Notes under the pieces: generated by a model | What the model was told of the DNA's origin: nothing | Databases searched by the model: none | Seen by the model: only the letters and a program-made list of their open reading frames with translations | Assembly: GCF_015687155.1 (NCBI RefSeq) | Contig: NZ_JADPQF010000003.1 | Location: 496,001-560,000, forward strand | Source: Aliikangiella sp. G2MR2-5 | GTDB taxonomy: Bacteria; Pseudomonadota; Gammaproteobacteria; Enterobacterales; Kangiellaceae | Length of the DNA stretch: 64,000 bases | Reading direction: 5' to 3' | Shown here: in pieces, positions 1-9,439 of the stretch | Position numbering within the stretch: the first letter of the stretch is position 1 | Layout of the letters: each line of letters opens with the position of its first letter | Program-made: the position numbers and the translations under genes

Positions 1-383
1 ATAAATGCGTTTTATCTTTTTACGAGATGGAGTGTGTTCTCAGCCAATTTAAAGCTAAAGCTATCATTGTTATTGCTTTACTGGAAAATTAAGAATAATC
101 AGATTTTTTTAACGCTTTTTGCATTTAATGAACAGATTTATTTATTGATGTCCTAATTTATTAAGTTCTTTACTACGGGTTTCATAATTTAAAAAAATAT
201 CGCGTCATCAGATAAAAAGGGGCGGCTGATTTGCTCTCTGAGAATATTTAGCAAGAATTTGGAACTTTAAAACAAACCTCAAAATTGGATTTTGGATAGA
301 TTCGAGTGTCTCGATTATCGCTTGTATGAAATCGAAAAAAATAAGAACTAAGAGTCAAAAAAAATTCAATCTTGGAGGCAAAA
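1..383. other. AT-rich leading intergenic region
   Basis: I see no gene on either strand here. The stretch is AT-rich and must contain the promoter of the hydrolase that starts at 384. The long opposite-strand open frame reaching into it is a shadow of that hydrolase. No convincing terminator or operator was recognised. Confidence 0.5.
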
Positions 384-2621
384 ATGAAAAAGGCGGCGCG
401 CTTATTAAGCACCATGTTATTGCTTTTCTCTACTGCAAATTTTTCAATAGCAGGAGAAAAAGTTAATGAATCAATAGATTTAGGAGGAAGTCGACAAGCG
501 ACCTGGTATCTACCTGACGGCCCTGCGCAAGGGTGGGTGTTGTTACAGCACGGTTTCCAGCGTAATAAAAGCAACCTCGATGATCTTGCGACACATCTGA
601 TGGATAACGGACTACTAGTATTAACAGTAAACGCGAGTGTTACTGGAGGGAACGCTAGCCTGGCAAGAGATTTCGCTGATGATCTGGTGGATAATTCCAT
701 TACACCACCCAATGGAGTAGCATTGCCTGAAAAAATGGTGCTTGCCGGTCATTCCGCAGGTGGCCTGTTTGTAAGTTATATGAGTGGTCGATTGGTTGAA
801 AGAAGTTTTCCTAATCTACAGGGGGTGATGTTGTATGATCCGGTAGATAAAGATGATGGAATGGAAGCTAACCTTCAGTCAGCAATCAATTCTGGAAGTA
901 AAGTTCTGTCTATACTGGCAAATTCAAGTTCATGTAACTCCAGTAATAATGCATTACAACCTCTAACGAATTTAAGTGAACCCTTTGTAGGAATCAAGCT
1001 GACTAATAACTCCAAGCATACAGATGTTGAAGGCAGTAGCACCGGCGGAATAATTACCTGGGTGTGTGGTACTCCCAAAGATTACAATGTTGCCTACCTC
1101 AAAGAATTCTCCACTGCGTGGATTAAAGATATGATCAGTGGAACCGTATCTTCTTCTTATTATCCTGGTGGAGATAGTCTGAACCAGCTTCTCGATGAGG
1201 ATGACGGTGTATTAATAAAAGAAATTATTGGCGATCCACCTATTGCTGATTTTTCTTATGGTGTCTCACAGCTTAGCGTAAATTTTGTTGATGAAAGCAA
1301 CGACCCTGATGGAAGCATTGTTTCCTATCAATGGCAGTTCGGTGACGGAGCTGAGTCGACAGTTCAAAATCCTTCTCACACCTTTGCACAGTCAGGAACC
1401 TATACTGTCACTCTTCTGGTTGAAGACAATAATGGACAAACCGGAACAATTAGCAAAAATGTTACCGTAAGCGCAGGTCCTCAGAATCCGATTGCAAGCT
1501 TCACCTATGCCTCAACTCAACTAGAGGCTAGCTTTAACGACTCTAGCAGCGACAGCGATGGCGAAATAGTTTCATGGGCATGGAGCTTTGGCGATGGCGC
1601 CACTTCTTCCTCACAGAATCCAGTGTATCTTTACTCTCAACCGGGAGATTATCAGGTAACTCTTAAAGTCACTGACGATGATGGCTTAACGGATGAAACT
1701 TCTATGATGGTTAGTGTTTCTATTGACGATGGATTTCTGGATAACGGGGAGGTTATTAACGATCTGTCTGCCGCGCAAGGTGAAGAGCTTCACTACAAAA
1801 TTCAGGTTCCTCAAGGTGCTAGTAATTTAAATTTTTCAATTAGTAGTGGTTCAGGTGATGCGGACCTTTATGTTCGCTACAATGCCGCGCCAACAACCAG
1901 TCAGTATGATTATCGACCTTATAAAAATGGTAATAATGAAACGGTTGAGGTTTCCAATCCACAAGGCGGAGTCTGGTACCTGATGCTAAGAGGTTACAGT
2001 AGTTTCTCTGGTGTTACCCTGACTGTTTCATTTACTACCCAGGATAATCAGGCACCCAATGCTGCGTTCACTTATACCTCAAATGGCTTAACAATTAACT
2101 TTACAGATGCTAGTACCGATGTCGATGGAACTATTGATGGTAGATTGTGGACATTTGGTGATGGCAGTCAATCACAAGATACAAACCCGAGTCATACTTT
2201 TGCACAGGCTGGTACTTACAATGTTACTTTGGCTGTTACCGATAATGACAATGCAAGCAACCAGACGACTCAGATTATAACCGTCAGTGAAACAGATGGT
2301 CCCGATGAAATTCACAATGGGGAAACGATAAGTGGTTTGTCAGCTTCAACTGGCGAAGAGATTCATTATGTCCTTAAAGGAGTGCCGCCTGCTACCGTAG
2401 AGCTTCAATTTTTAATTGAAGGAGGCACTGGTGATGCAGATATCTATGTAAGATATGGAGCAAAGCCAACAACAAGCGAGTACGACTACCGTCCATATCG
2501 CAATGGCAACTATGAGCCGGTCAACATTCCAGAACCAACTGCCGGTGACTGGTACGTTATGGTAAGAGCCTATAGCAGCTTTTCCGGTGTCAGCCTAAGC
2601 GCAAGTCATACAGTGAACTAG
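384..2621 (+). CDS. Exported alpha/beta hydrolase (lipase/esterase-like) with PKD and PPC domains
   Basis: Likely a secreted serine hydrolase acting outside the inner membrane. The ATG at 384 is chosen over the upstream TTG at 372 because a GGAGG at 374-378 precedes it. Residues 1-24 are a signal peptide. The alpha/beta hydrolase core covers about 35-255, with nucleophile elbow GHSAGG (Ser124) and a possible catalytic His212. Then come PKD 284-363, PKD 368-446, PPC 452-550, PKD 556-634 and PPC 641-742; each PKD has the W-x-FGDG core. PPC and PKD modules are typical of proteins exported by type II secretion in marine gammaproteobacteria and may bind insoluble substrate. Unlike the S1 proteases of this window, its PPC domains lack the Cys pair. 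The substrate cannot be inferred. Confidence 0.85.
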   Translation: MKKAARLLSTMLLLFSTANFSIAGEKVNESIDLGGSRQATWYLPDGPAQGWVLLQHGFQRNKSNLDDLATHLMDNGLLVLTVNASVTGGNASLARDFADDLVDNSITPPNGVALPEKMVLAGHSAGGLFVSYMSGRLVERSFPNLQGVMLYDPVDKDDGMEANLQSAINSGSKVLSILANSSSCNSSNNALQPLTNLSEPFVGIKLTNNSKHTDVEGSSTGGIITWVCGTPKDYNVAYLKEFSTAWIKDMISGTVSSSYYPGGDSLNQLLDEDDGVLIKEIIGDPPIADFSYGVSQLSVNFVDESNDPDGSIVSYQWQFGDGAESTVQNPSHTFAQSGTYTVTLLVEDNNGQTGTISKNVTVSAGPQNPIASFTYASTQLEASFNDSSSDSDGEIVSWAWSFGDGATSSSQNPVYLYSQPGDYQVTLKVTDDDGLTDETSMMVSVSIDDGFLDNGEVINDLSAAQGEELHYKIQVPQGASNLNFSISSGSGDADLYVRYNAAPTTSQYDYRPYKNGNNETVEVSNPQGGVWYLMLRGYSSFSGVTLTVSFTTQDNQAPNAAFTYTSNGLTINFTDASTDVDGTIDGRLWTFGDGSQSQDTNPSHTFAQAGTYNVTLAVTDNDNASNQTTQIITVSETDGPDEIHNGETISGLSASTGEEIHYVLKGVPPATVELQFLIEGGTGDADIYVRYGAKPTTSEYDYRPYRNGNYEPVNIPEPTAGDWYVMVRAYSSFSGVSLSASHTVN

Positions 2622-2631
2622 CCTGAACGGC

Positions 2632-2655
2632 AGGACAGAGGATTCTGTCCTGTCA
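2632..2655 (+). terminator. Hairpin after the hydrolase gene
   Basis: A perfect 8-bp stem (AGGACAGA/TCTGTCCT) with a GGAT loop starts 11 bases after the stop codon. The T-tract is poor, so termination is an inference. Confidence 0.5.
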
Positions 2656-2743
2656 TCTACTAATAATAAAGTTTCAGATTTTAAATCTTTCGAACTAATC
2701 GGAATATTTTTAATAAAGCTGAAAATAAATTAAGAGAAATATT

Positions 2744-4915
2744 ATGAAATCTATATTAAAGGTCAGTGGAACATTGACAGCATTGGTCTTCGCTAGTTCT
2801 CAACTGATTGCCAGTCCACAGAATTCAGAAATTGAAAAACTCTCCGTTCAACTGAACTCAAACAGTCTATTTAAAACTCAAAAACAGTCGGCGAGTCAAG
2901 TAGCAAAAAAAGTAAATGTTGAAGCGTTACTTATTGATCAGATAAGTATGAAACGTGCTAATACGCAAGATTTTCAGCTGGTTAAATCACACAAGATTGT
3001 AATCTCCAAGCCAGAAGCCAGTTTTATTAAAGTTCATTTCAACAATATACAGTTGCCATCTGGCGCGGTGATTGAAGTTAAAGATCCGCAAGGGACAATG
3101 ATTCACCGCTACGGCGAAGGAGAAAATTCACTGTTTACTTTAATGGAAGGTGATGATGGAGAGCGGTCTTTTTCTGCCTTATCCATTTTTGGAGACACTG
3201 CCATTGTAGAAGTTATTTTTACTGATGGAATATCCAGATCTTACCGAGTAGAAATCGATTCCATCATGCAAGGATTTAGTGAACTGGAGTTTGACGAAGC
3301 GCTCAATAGCTCTCCTATGTTAGATATTGAGCCTCAGTCTACTTGCGGTGTTAATGAAAGACGAGACGTGCAGTGCTGGGCTGACTCTAATCCGACCGAG
3401 TTTGAAAGAACGCGCCCCGTCGCAAAAATTCTGATAAATGGTTCGGCGGTTTGTAGCGCCTGGCGAGTTGGAGAAAGTAATCGAATGTTTACTAACAATC
3501 ACTGTATATCTTCCGCGTCCGGTGTGACCAAAACTGAGATATGGTTTAACTATCAAAAATCAGGATGTGGAAGCGGATCGACTTCGGGAACGGTTATTGT
3601 CACAGGAGATCAATTACTTGCTACCAGTAGTGACCTGGATTACACCCTGTTTACTGTAAAAAGGTTTGAAGATATTCAAGAGTTTGGCCATTACGGCCTT
3701 GATGTTAGAAATCCTGTGGAACAGGAGCGAATCTATATTCCTCAGCATGGACGTGGCCAGCCAAAACAGCTTTCTATTGAGAGTGATAAGAATAGTGACG
3801 GTTTATGTCGAGTCGATGTCACTCTGGCGGATGGTTCTGCGCCGAATACTGATATGGGCTATATGTGTGACACTATTGGCGGAAGTTCTGGATCGCCCGT
3901 ACTCGCCGCAAGTAGTAATAATGTTCTGGCGCTACATCATTTTGGTGGTTGCCCAAATCAAGGGGTTCTGATAAATCGAATCTGGCCTGAAGTTGCTACT
4001 CACTTTGATAACCAGATTCCGGTCGGAGACAATGGCACACCATCAGGCGAGCCTGTTGCCAGCTTTAATTTTGAATCATCCGGACTGGAAGTTACTTTCT
4101 CTGATACTAGCAGTGATAGCGACGGAACGATTGAAAGTCATTTATGGGACTTTGGTGACGGTCAGACAAGCAATGATAAAAATCCAGTTCATAGTTATTC
4201 TGTTGCGAATGATTATTCTGTCTCTTTATTAGTTACCGATAATGATGGCAATAGTGCTAGTAATACGCAAGTAGTCTCGGTAACAAATGATATTGATGGT
4301 GAATTAAGCAAGGGAGTTCCGGTTGCTAATTTATTTGCTCCAAGAGACGATGAACTAGAGTTTTTCTTTGATGTCCCTGAAGACGTCAATTCTCTTTCTT
4401 TTGATATTAGTGGTGGTTCCGGTGATGCCGATCTTTATGTGAGCTTAGGGGAAAAGCCAACGTCTCAGGAATATGATTGCCGTCCCTATAAAAGCGGGAA
4501 TATTGAAAATTGTCGTTTCAGCAACCCTCAGGCTGGACGATATTATGTGATGCTTAAAGCATACAGCGCTTTTTCAGGAGTATCTCTGGAGGCCGACTAT
4601 TTTGAAGCTGTTGATGGCGTTAGCTTTGAAGAGAGTGACCTTTCTGATAGTCGGGGCAACTGGAAACATTTTACTTTTGAAATCCCGAAGGGTATGTCTC
4701 AACTTAATGTTTCCATGTCTGGAGGAAGCGGAGACGCTGATCTTTATCTACGCTATGGTTCGCAGCCAACAACCTCAAGTTACGACTGCCGCCCTTATAA
4801 AAATGGTAACAGTGAAAACTGTACTGTCAGCAACCCACAAGCAGGTATCTGGCACATCAGTATCAGAGCTTACAGCAATTATTCTGGTGTGACTCTGATA
4901 GGAGAAGCCCACTGA
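2744..4915 (+). CDS. Exported trypsin-like (S1, lysyl-endopeptidase-type) protease with PKD and two PPC domains
   Basis: Secreted serine endopeptidase. The signal peptide ends near residue 24. A long propeptide (about 25-195) leads to the conserved STCGVNERRDVQCWA block that starts the catalytic domain. The triad reads His253 (FTNNHC), Asp299 (LDYTLF) and Ser382 (GGSSGSP), as in Achromobacter protease I/lysyl endopeptidase relatives. A PKD domain (about 434-515) and two PPC domains (520-617, 622-720) follow, the PPCs with a conserved DCRPYK...ENC Cys pair. It is a close paralogue of the protease at 28989-31256 by eye over prodomain, catalytic domain and tail. Cleavage specificity is not provable from sequence alone. 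ATG at 2744; no strong Shine-Dalgarno is visible. Confidence 0.9.
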   Translation: MKSILKVSGTLTALVFASSQLIASPQNSEIEKLSVQLNSNSLFKTQKQSASQVAKKVNVEALLIDQISMKRANTQDFQLVKSHKIVISKPEASFIKVHFNNIQLPSGAVIEVKDPQGTMIHRYGEGENSLFTLMEGDDGERSFSALSIFGDTAIVEVIFTDGISRSYRVEIDSIMQGFSELEFDEALNSSPMLDIEPQSTCGVNERRDVQCWADSNPTEFERTRPVAKILINGSAVCSAWRVGESNRMFTNNHCISSASGVTKTEIWFNYQKSGCGSGSTSGTVIVTGDQLLATSSDLDYTLFTVKRFEDIQEFGHYGLDVRNPVEQERIYIPQHGRGQPKQLSIESDKNSDGLCRVDVTLADGSAPNTDMGYMCDTIGGSSGSPVLAASSNNVLALHHFGGCPNQGVLINRIWPEVATHFDNQIPVGDNGTPSGEPVASFNFESSGLEVTFSDTSSDSDGTIESHLWDFGDGQTSNDKNPVHSYSVANDYSVSLLVTDNDGNSASNTQVVSVTNDIDGELSKGVPVANLFAPRDDELEFFFDVPEDVNSLSFDISGGSGDADLYVSLGEKPTSQEYDCRPYKSGNIENCRFSNPQAGRYYVMLKAYSAFSGVSLEADYFEAVDGVSFEESDLSDSRGNWKHFTFEIPKGMSQLNVSMSGGSGDADLYLRYGSQPTTSSYDCRPYKNGNSENCTVSNPQAGIWHISIRAYSNYSGVTLIGEAH

Positions 4916-5027
4916 GTGGTTAGTCTCTCATTCGCCAGGGACGGCGAGTATAACAAAAATAATGAAGATATCTTTAATCAGGAATTTCTCGTAAATCAAT
5001 AACAACTTTTTATGGTAGGAGACGAAG

Positions 5028-5513
5028 ATGAAACCATTATCAAAGATACTTTCGGCAATTTCTCTATCCTTGGTTATCGGTGCAGCACAAGCTAGTAGCA
5101 ACAACGCTGCCAGTACCTGTGATGATCCTGTGGCTTCAGTAATGAGAATAATGAATTGCATACAGAGTGAAAATGCGCTGTGTGCAGCATCAGGTTACGC
5201 AAGTGGTTTTACCAAACTGCATAATCGCATCGACACAGAAACTAATAAGCCGGGATATTTCTTTTGGCTAGGCGCATTTATGTTTATCGACTTCGAGCTT
5301 GACTTTGACCACGTTGCGCAGGTTAGTGATAATCAGGTTAGTATGCGTTATGTAGAAACGGTTACCTTTAATGATGGGGAAACCTTTAAACAACATGAAC
5401 ATGCTCTGGTGACCGTTAACAGTAGCTGCAGAATGACATTATGGGATCAATATGGTGATAATAAAGAGCAACAGGATGTTGATGATAAGGCGTCAACGCT
5501 TTTTCCTTTCTAA
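5028..5513 (+). CDS. Small exported protein of unknown function
   Basis: 161 residues with a clear signal peptide (about 1-22, cleavage after AQA) and a GGAG ribosome site 10 bases upstream. The mature part has Cys residues suited to disulphides and a pattern of alternating strands in the second half that resembles small SnoaL/NTF2-like folds; that is a guess. It follows the S1 protease on the same strand with a 112-base gap, so it may be co-expressed. No catalytic motif is recognised. Confidence 0.7.
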   Translation: MKPLSKILSAISLSLVIGAAQASSNNAASTCDDPVASVMRIMNCIQSENALCAASGYASGFTKLHNRIDTETNKPGYFFWLGAFMFIDFELDFDHVAQVSDNQVSMRYVETVTFNDGETFKQHEHALVTVNSSCRMTLWDQYGDNKEQQDVDDKASTLFPF

Positions 5514-5535
5514 ATAGTTGTTCTGTATAGGAGTT

Positions 5536-5572
5536 ATCCAGATGGTTTGTTTTATATCCTTCTGGATTTTTT
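5536..5572 (+). terminator. Rho-independent terminator
   Basis: ATCCAGA/TCTGGAT stem with an 18-base loop followed by a run of T, 22 bases after the preceding stop codon. Confidence 0.65.
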
Positions 5573-5583
5573 AATGGGGTACT

Positions 5584-5615
5584 TGGTCGTCAGGTGAAAT
5601 ATCATCTGGCGACCA
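5584..5615. terminator. Hairpin between convergent genes
   Basis: TGGTCGTCAG pairs with CTGGCGACCA (one G-T pair) around a 12-base loop, between the 3' ends of a plus-strand and a minus-strand gene. Probably supports termination of the GAF regulator from the other side. Confidence 0.45.
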
Positions 5616-5679
5616 GATTTATCGGTTCTAATGTTCGTTAATATAAGTTTTAATTGATATTTTTAGACACTGCTGCCCC

Positions 5680-6675
5680 TCAGGAAGCCCGCAGAGAGTA
5701 TTGTGGCCGGGTTAACTTTACCCACAAATAGTCACTGAGTTCTTTTTTTGCTTTTGCCAAATGTCGTGTAAATGTGCTGTAGGACATTCCAAGCTTATCC
5801 GCTACCGCTTGATGATTAATAAGCGGACTAAAATAAGTATGCTCAATAATAAAGTGAAGTTTCTGAGTTTTCGGTGTTGGTAGAAAAAGCTCATCACAAG
5901 CATCATTAATTTGCTTTTTGAGCCAGTCAAAAAGGGTGAGCGCAAATTTATCATCCGCGTTACTAAAAATATTTTCAAATACTGGGTGGTGATTAAAAGC
6001 CACTGGCTTGTGGTAGTGTTTTAATGTCTCGGTAATGAGTTTTGTAAAATCTTTGGCCGACAGTCCATTGAGGCTGGCAATGAAAGCATCTCGCTGATTG
6101 TTTGTTTTGCTTGCATTTAGAGTCGCATCAGGAAAAGGACTTCTTTTCTCCAGAGGCTTTTGTGGTAGCGGGGATGCGTTTCCGCTGACATGGTGAAATA
6201 CAGGGGCTGCTGTTGCTGCTAGTACTTCGAAAAGTGCATGGTGAAAGTCGTTAAAATAGTCTTTTTGTTCGTTTTCCGAATCAATCACTCCGATAACCTC
6301 ATTGTTATACAGAATAGGTACTGTGAGTTCAGAAAGACGATGTTCATCGTCGATAACATAGTTGGGAGTCAGAGTAGTATCGTCAATGATAATACTCTTT
6401 TTGAAGAGTGCTACCATCCCTACAATTCCTTCACCATATCTGAGCTGAATAGGATTGTCGATTTTTCCCTTTGAATTAAGTTTTTGACCGATCGCTGCTA
6501 CCTGAGTTAATTGCTTGTTAGCTGATTCCGCTCGATATATAACGCAATCATCCAGTCCGGCAGTAGAGATAACCTCGCACAGAAGGTTGGCTATGAGAGA
6601 ATAGTCGTCTGTTTGTAGAAGTTTATTGCTAAATGAACTGATAAATGGCAGTACTGATTGAAGATTATCCATCAT
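5680..6675 (-). CDS. GAF-domain transcriptional regulator with C-terminal helix-turn-helix
   Basis: Cytoplasmic sensor-regulator. A GAF domain occupies about residues 10-165 (GEGIVGMV and VPILYNNEVIGVID segments are typical). A linker follows, then a C-terminal segment (about 270-315) containing a helix-turn-helix (VADKLGMSYSTFTRHLAKAKKEL). The architecture resembles a GAF sensor fused to a DNA-binding tail; the ligand is unknown. The open frame extends to a TTG at 6681, but the two ATGs at 6675 and 6672 are better starts; no strong ribosome site decides. It is divergent from the M23-like gene at 6934 and could regulate it through the shared intergenic region. Confidence 0.75.
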   Translation of the reverse strand: MMDNLQSVLPFISSFSNKLLQTDDYSLIANLLCEVISTAGLDDCVIYRAESANKQLTQVAAIGQKLNSKGKIDNPIQLRYGEGIVGMVALFKKSIIIDDTTLTPNYVIDDEHRLSELTVPILYNNEVIGVIDSENEQKDYFNDFHHALFEVLAATAAPVFHHVSGNASPLPQKPLEKRSPFPDATLNASKTNNQRDAFIASLNGLSAKDFTKLITETLKHYHKPVAFNHHPVFENIFSNADDKFALTLFDWLKKQINDACDELFLPTPKTQKLHFIIEHTYFSPLINHQAVADKLGMSYSTFTRHLAKAKKELSDYLWVKLTRPQYSLRAS

Positions 6676-6826
6676 ATCCAACAGTGTTTTCTTTCATTAT
6701 AACCAATGCATTCGAAGATTTCATATTAAAGTTCAAGTACTTAGCAAACAGTGTCACCATTTTGATAAAAAACTGATAAATTTTTGGCAAAAATTCGATA
6801 AATGCATATTTTTCATTTTATTAAGA

Positions 6827-6936
6827 TTCCTTCCGGTAGCTTAACTGCGTTGAGTTAAGCGATTCAGACTGTGTCGCGTTCTCTGAATGAACATGGTGAT
6901 TGATCCCGAAAGGGAGCAGCTAAAAGGAACTTAATG
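6827..6936 (+). promoter_or_regulatory. Candidate structured 5' leader (multi-hairpin, sequesters the ribosome site)
   Basis: Directly upstream of the M23-like gene lie three successive hairpins: GCTTAACT/AGTTAAGC (6839-6860, perfect 8-bp stem, loop GCGTTG), ATTCAGA/TCTGAAT (6862-6888, 13-base loop) and TCCC-GAAA-GGGA (6904-6915, a GNRA tetraloop). An outer pairing of TTCCTT (6827-6832) with AAGGAA (6924-6929) would bury the Shine-Dalgarno of the ATG at 6934. TAGCT (6837-6841) could also pair with AGCTA (6918-6922), competing with the first hairpin. This is the logic of a riboswitch, thermosensor or other cis-regulatory RNA. It does not match the GEMM (c-di-GMP-I) consensus or other classes I know. 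Confidence 0.5.
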
Positions 6937-8631
6937 ATGAATTATTCGATTTTAAAGTGTTGTGCAAAGCTGGTTTCGGGAACCGCTTTGGCTATTTCCG
7001 CATTCTCAGCCCAGGCTGATTATTTGTATGATTTTCCGTTTAAAGGTCAGAATTTTTCTGATTATGAAAAACTTTATACCTTTAAACATGCAGATTCTAC
7101 TTCACAAAAACATGGCTTTGATATTTCCGGTAAGCGATTTAATTTTGGTACAGGAAAGTGGACTTCTCTTAAGGGAAATGTTGATGAAGATAAAAATGAA
7201 AATCGTGTTATCTATGAAAAATCAATTTATGCTATGCGCAGCGGAACTGTAGTGGGTTGCTGGCGAAGTGCACCGGAAAACCCTCGGGTAAAAAATGGTT
7301 CTGACTACCTTAAAGACGAACAGGGAGAGTATATACTGGATGATGAAGGTAACAAGATTTCCTCGCCAGAAAGACTATGGATACACCCGCGGCTTCGAGA
7401 TGTCGCCAACCGTACAATTCCCAAAGCTGGCAATCACCTGTTAATTAAACACGCTGACAATAGCTATGCACTCTACGCTCACATGGTGCCAGGGTCGATT
7501 CCTTACAAGTTTTGTCCACGTACCGAGAGTAATTATGATGAGTTGGGGCTGAGCAGTATACCTGGTAGTGACTATCCAGATATCACCGGGATCTCTCCGA
7601 CTCGTTCTTACACATTAACGGTTAACAAAGGCGACAAGATTGGTGAAGTTGGCAATAGCGGTAATTCAACCGGTCCACATCTTCATGTTCATGTTGCCGA
7701 AGGAGAGGTCGGCGGGAATACAGGTATCCCGATCAAATTTCGTCGTGGTATCGCTGCCAAGTATGAAAGCAGCAAGAAACACCCTTCCTGGGTAAGTTTT
7801 GCCGGCAAAGAGGTAAAAACCAGTTGGTCAGGTACTGATAGTACCGCGACTCTTATTTGGCCTGCACGCTCTCTAGGATCACAATATGTAAGACATGGTT
7901 TTAATTCGGATGGATATTCTGGTTTGTTTAAGCATCTGGTTGATTCTGGATTTAAGATTGACTGGTTTGATGGATTTACTGTTGGTAATACAACGCGATA
8001 TAACATGATCTGGAAGCCTGTCAATATTGGCTGGCGTCACTATAGCCGTAAAACATCTTCTGGTTATCAAAGCGTATTTAACAAAGCCGTTGATGACGGT
8101 TATGTGCCGACACATGTCGAGTCATACAATACTCCGTATGGTGTTCGCTATTCGGCAATTTTCGAAAAGAAATCTACAGGTTTTTTAGCCCGACATAATA
8201 TTTCTTATAACGAGCATATGAACACTTATAATCAGGCTAAAAATCTGGGAATGAGTCCAACCAGTATATCTGTGGTTTCAGTCAATGGTGAAAGACGATA
8301 TACCGTGCTTTATCAAAAGCGAAACATTGGTTCCTGGTCAATTCGTTCGCAAATGACTTCCTCACAATACAACACGACGTTTGCGGATATGAAAGCGAAT
8401 AACAAGTTTCCTGTATACCTGAACTCCTATGTTCACAATGGAACGGTTTATTATACTGCTGTCTTTGCGAGTAAACCTGAGAGTAATTATGTTGGAGCAA
8501 AGCATGGACTAACTGCATCGGGATTTCAAAGCTACTTCAATTACTACAGTGGTTACGGATACTTGACCAAGTTGATTACTGGTATTGATGGATATAACTA
8601 CACCCATTACGCTGGTGTATGGCGAAAATAA
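6934..8631 (+). CDS. Exported M23-like (LytM) peptidase with C-terminal BTRD1-type tandem repeats
   Basis: A signal peptide (about 1-28) exports this protein, which probably acts on peptidoglycan or a peptide substrate. The M23 region spans about 45-275: the motif corresponding to HxGxD reads K-H-G-F-D (His60, Asp63), followed by SIYAMRSGTVVGC, YAHM (His183) and the GNSTGPHLHVH signature (His249, His251). The classic first zinc ligand is shifted by one residue. Residues about 319-565 form five repeats of roughly 48 residues (for example 319-361, 367-411, 417-461, 467-512, 519-564) resembling bacterial tandem repeat domain 1 of polyglycine-hydrolase-like proteins. ATG at 6934 follows AAGGAA; ATG at 6937 is also possible. 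Confidence 0.8.
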   Translation: MMNYSILKCCAKLVSGTALAISAFSAQADYLYDFPFKGQNFSDYEKLYTFKHADSTSQKHGFDISGKRFNFGTGKWTSLKGNVDEDKNENRVIYEKSIYAMRSGTVVGCWRSAPENPRVKNGSDYLKDEQGEYILDDEGNKISSPERLWIHPRLRDVANRTIPKAGNHLLIKHADNSYALYAHMVPGSIPYKFCPRTESNYDELGLSSIPGSDYPDITGISPTRSYTLTVNKGDKIGEVGNSGNSTGPHLHVHVAEGEVGGNTGIPIKFRRGIAAKYESSKKHPSWVSFAGKEVKTSWSGTDSTATLIWPARSLGSQYVRHGFNSDGYSGLFKHLVDSGFKIDWFDGFTVGNTTRYNMIWKPVNIGWRHYSRKTSSGYQSVFNKAVDDGYVPTHVESYNTPYGVRYSAIFEKKSTGFLARHNISYNEHMNTYNQAKNLGMSPTSISVVSVNGERRYTVLYQKRNIGSWSIRSQMTSSQYNTTFADMKANNKFPVYLNSYVHNGTVYYTAVFASKPESNYVGAKHGLTASGFQSYFNYYSGYGYLTKLITGIDGYNYTHYAGVWRK

Positions 8632-8703
8632 CTTGCTCATTAAAGAGGCTTGCCTATGGTGAGTCTCTTATTACATTTCATGGACAGAAAAATAGAGGTT
8701 ATT

Positions 8704-9417
8704 ATGAAACTTAAACTTTTAGGTTTATTCAGCTACTCCATTTTGCTTATTTTATTTGGCTATTTTCTAGCGTCAAACAATGAAGCACCAAATTTAAATG
8801 GCCGGGCTAATCAAGAAAGCTCAACATTAAAAATTGAGTTTGATTCATCAACAGGTAAAACTAATCGACAGTTCAAGCGAACTTCTCTCGTTATTGTTGA
8901 CAAAGATGGTGCAGAGGGAACTGAAAGCGCTGGACAGGTGTTTACAAACGCAGACGTTGGCGTGAAAGATGTATCTAACTTGGGTGAACAGGAGTTGGCA
9001 ATTATCAAACTCGATACAGAAAAAGATCATATTTATGAAAGTTTGTTTCAAGTTAGCGATGAGGACTTTCAGTCAATGCGAGAAGCTCATTTGAAGCTGA
9101 GCGAAGCAGATTCTCCGGATTACAATTATGAAGACAAAATTTACCAGTATTCCTATCAACAGAATGACGTATCGATTGAAAAATTAAACTGCTTTTCCGT
9201 TTCTTGCGAAATGGTATTTCGCTTTCAATCTAAAGAAAGTTTTGCTCAACTCTACAAAGAGCTGGCGAGGCAGGATTGGTGGAATGCTACCGGGTATATT
9301 ACTGCTATAGATGACAAGCAGCTTAAAGTTCATTTAGTTCGATTTGGCGATGTGAGGTATAATGAGCAGGATGGATCGTCTGAATCAAATCAGGAAGAGA
9401 GTTTGATGGATGGCTAA
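8704..9417 (+). CDS. Membrane-anchored or exported protein of unknown function
   Basis: 237 residues. The ATG at 8704 (GAGG upstream) is preferred to the TTG at 8650 because it begins a clean signal anchor (residues 1-22, KLKLLGLFSYSILLILFGYFL). The rest is acidic and hydrophilic, with one Cys pair (CFSVSCEMVF) in the C-terminal half. It lies 72 bases after the M23-like gene on the same strand and may be an accessory factor to it. No known domain is recognised. Confidence 0.65.
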   Translation: MKLKLLGLFSYSILLILFGYFLASNNEAPNLNGRANQESSTLKIEFDSSTGKTNRQFKRTSLVIVDKDGAEGTESAGQVFTNADVGVKDVSNLGEQELAIIKLDTEKDHIYESLFQVSDEDFQSMREAHLKLSEADSPDYNYEDKIYQYSYQQNDVSIEKLNCFSVSCEMVFRFQSKESFAQLYKELARQDWWNATGYITAIDDKQLKVHLVRFGDVRYNEQDGSSESNQEESLMDG

Positions 9418-9439
9418 TTCATATCGAAATTTTTTTAGT

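Noticed and set aside
248-712. 154-codon minus-strand open frame
   Set aside because: Overlaps the signal peptide and catalytic core of a well-supported hydrolase on the plus strand; no ribosome site or recognisable product.
6827-6936. c-di-GMP-I (GEMM) riboswitch
   Set aside because: Order of elements and the conserved CACGCACAGGGCAAAC-type core are absent; only a GNRA tetraloop is shared.
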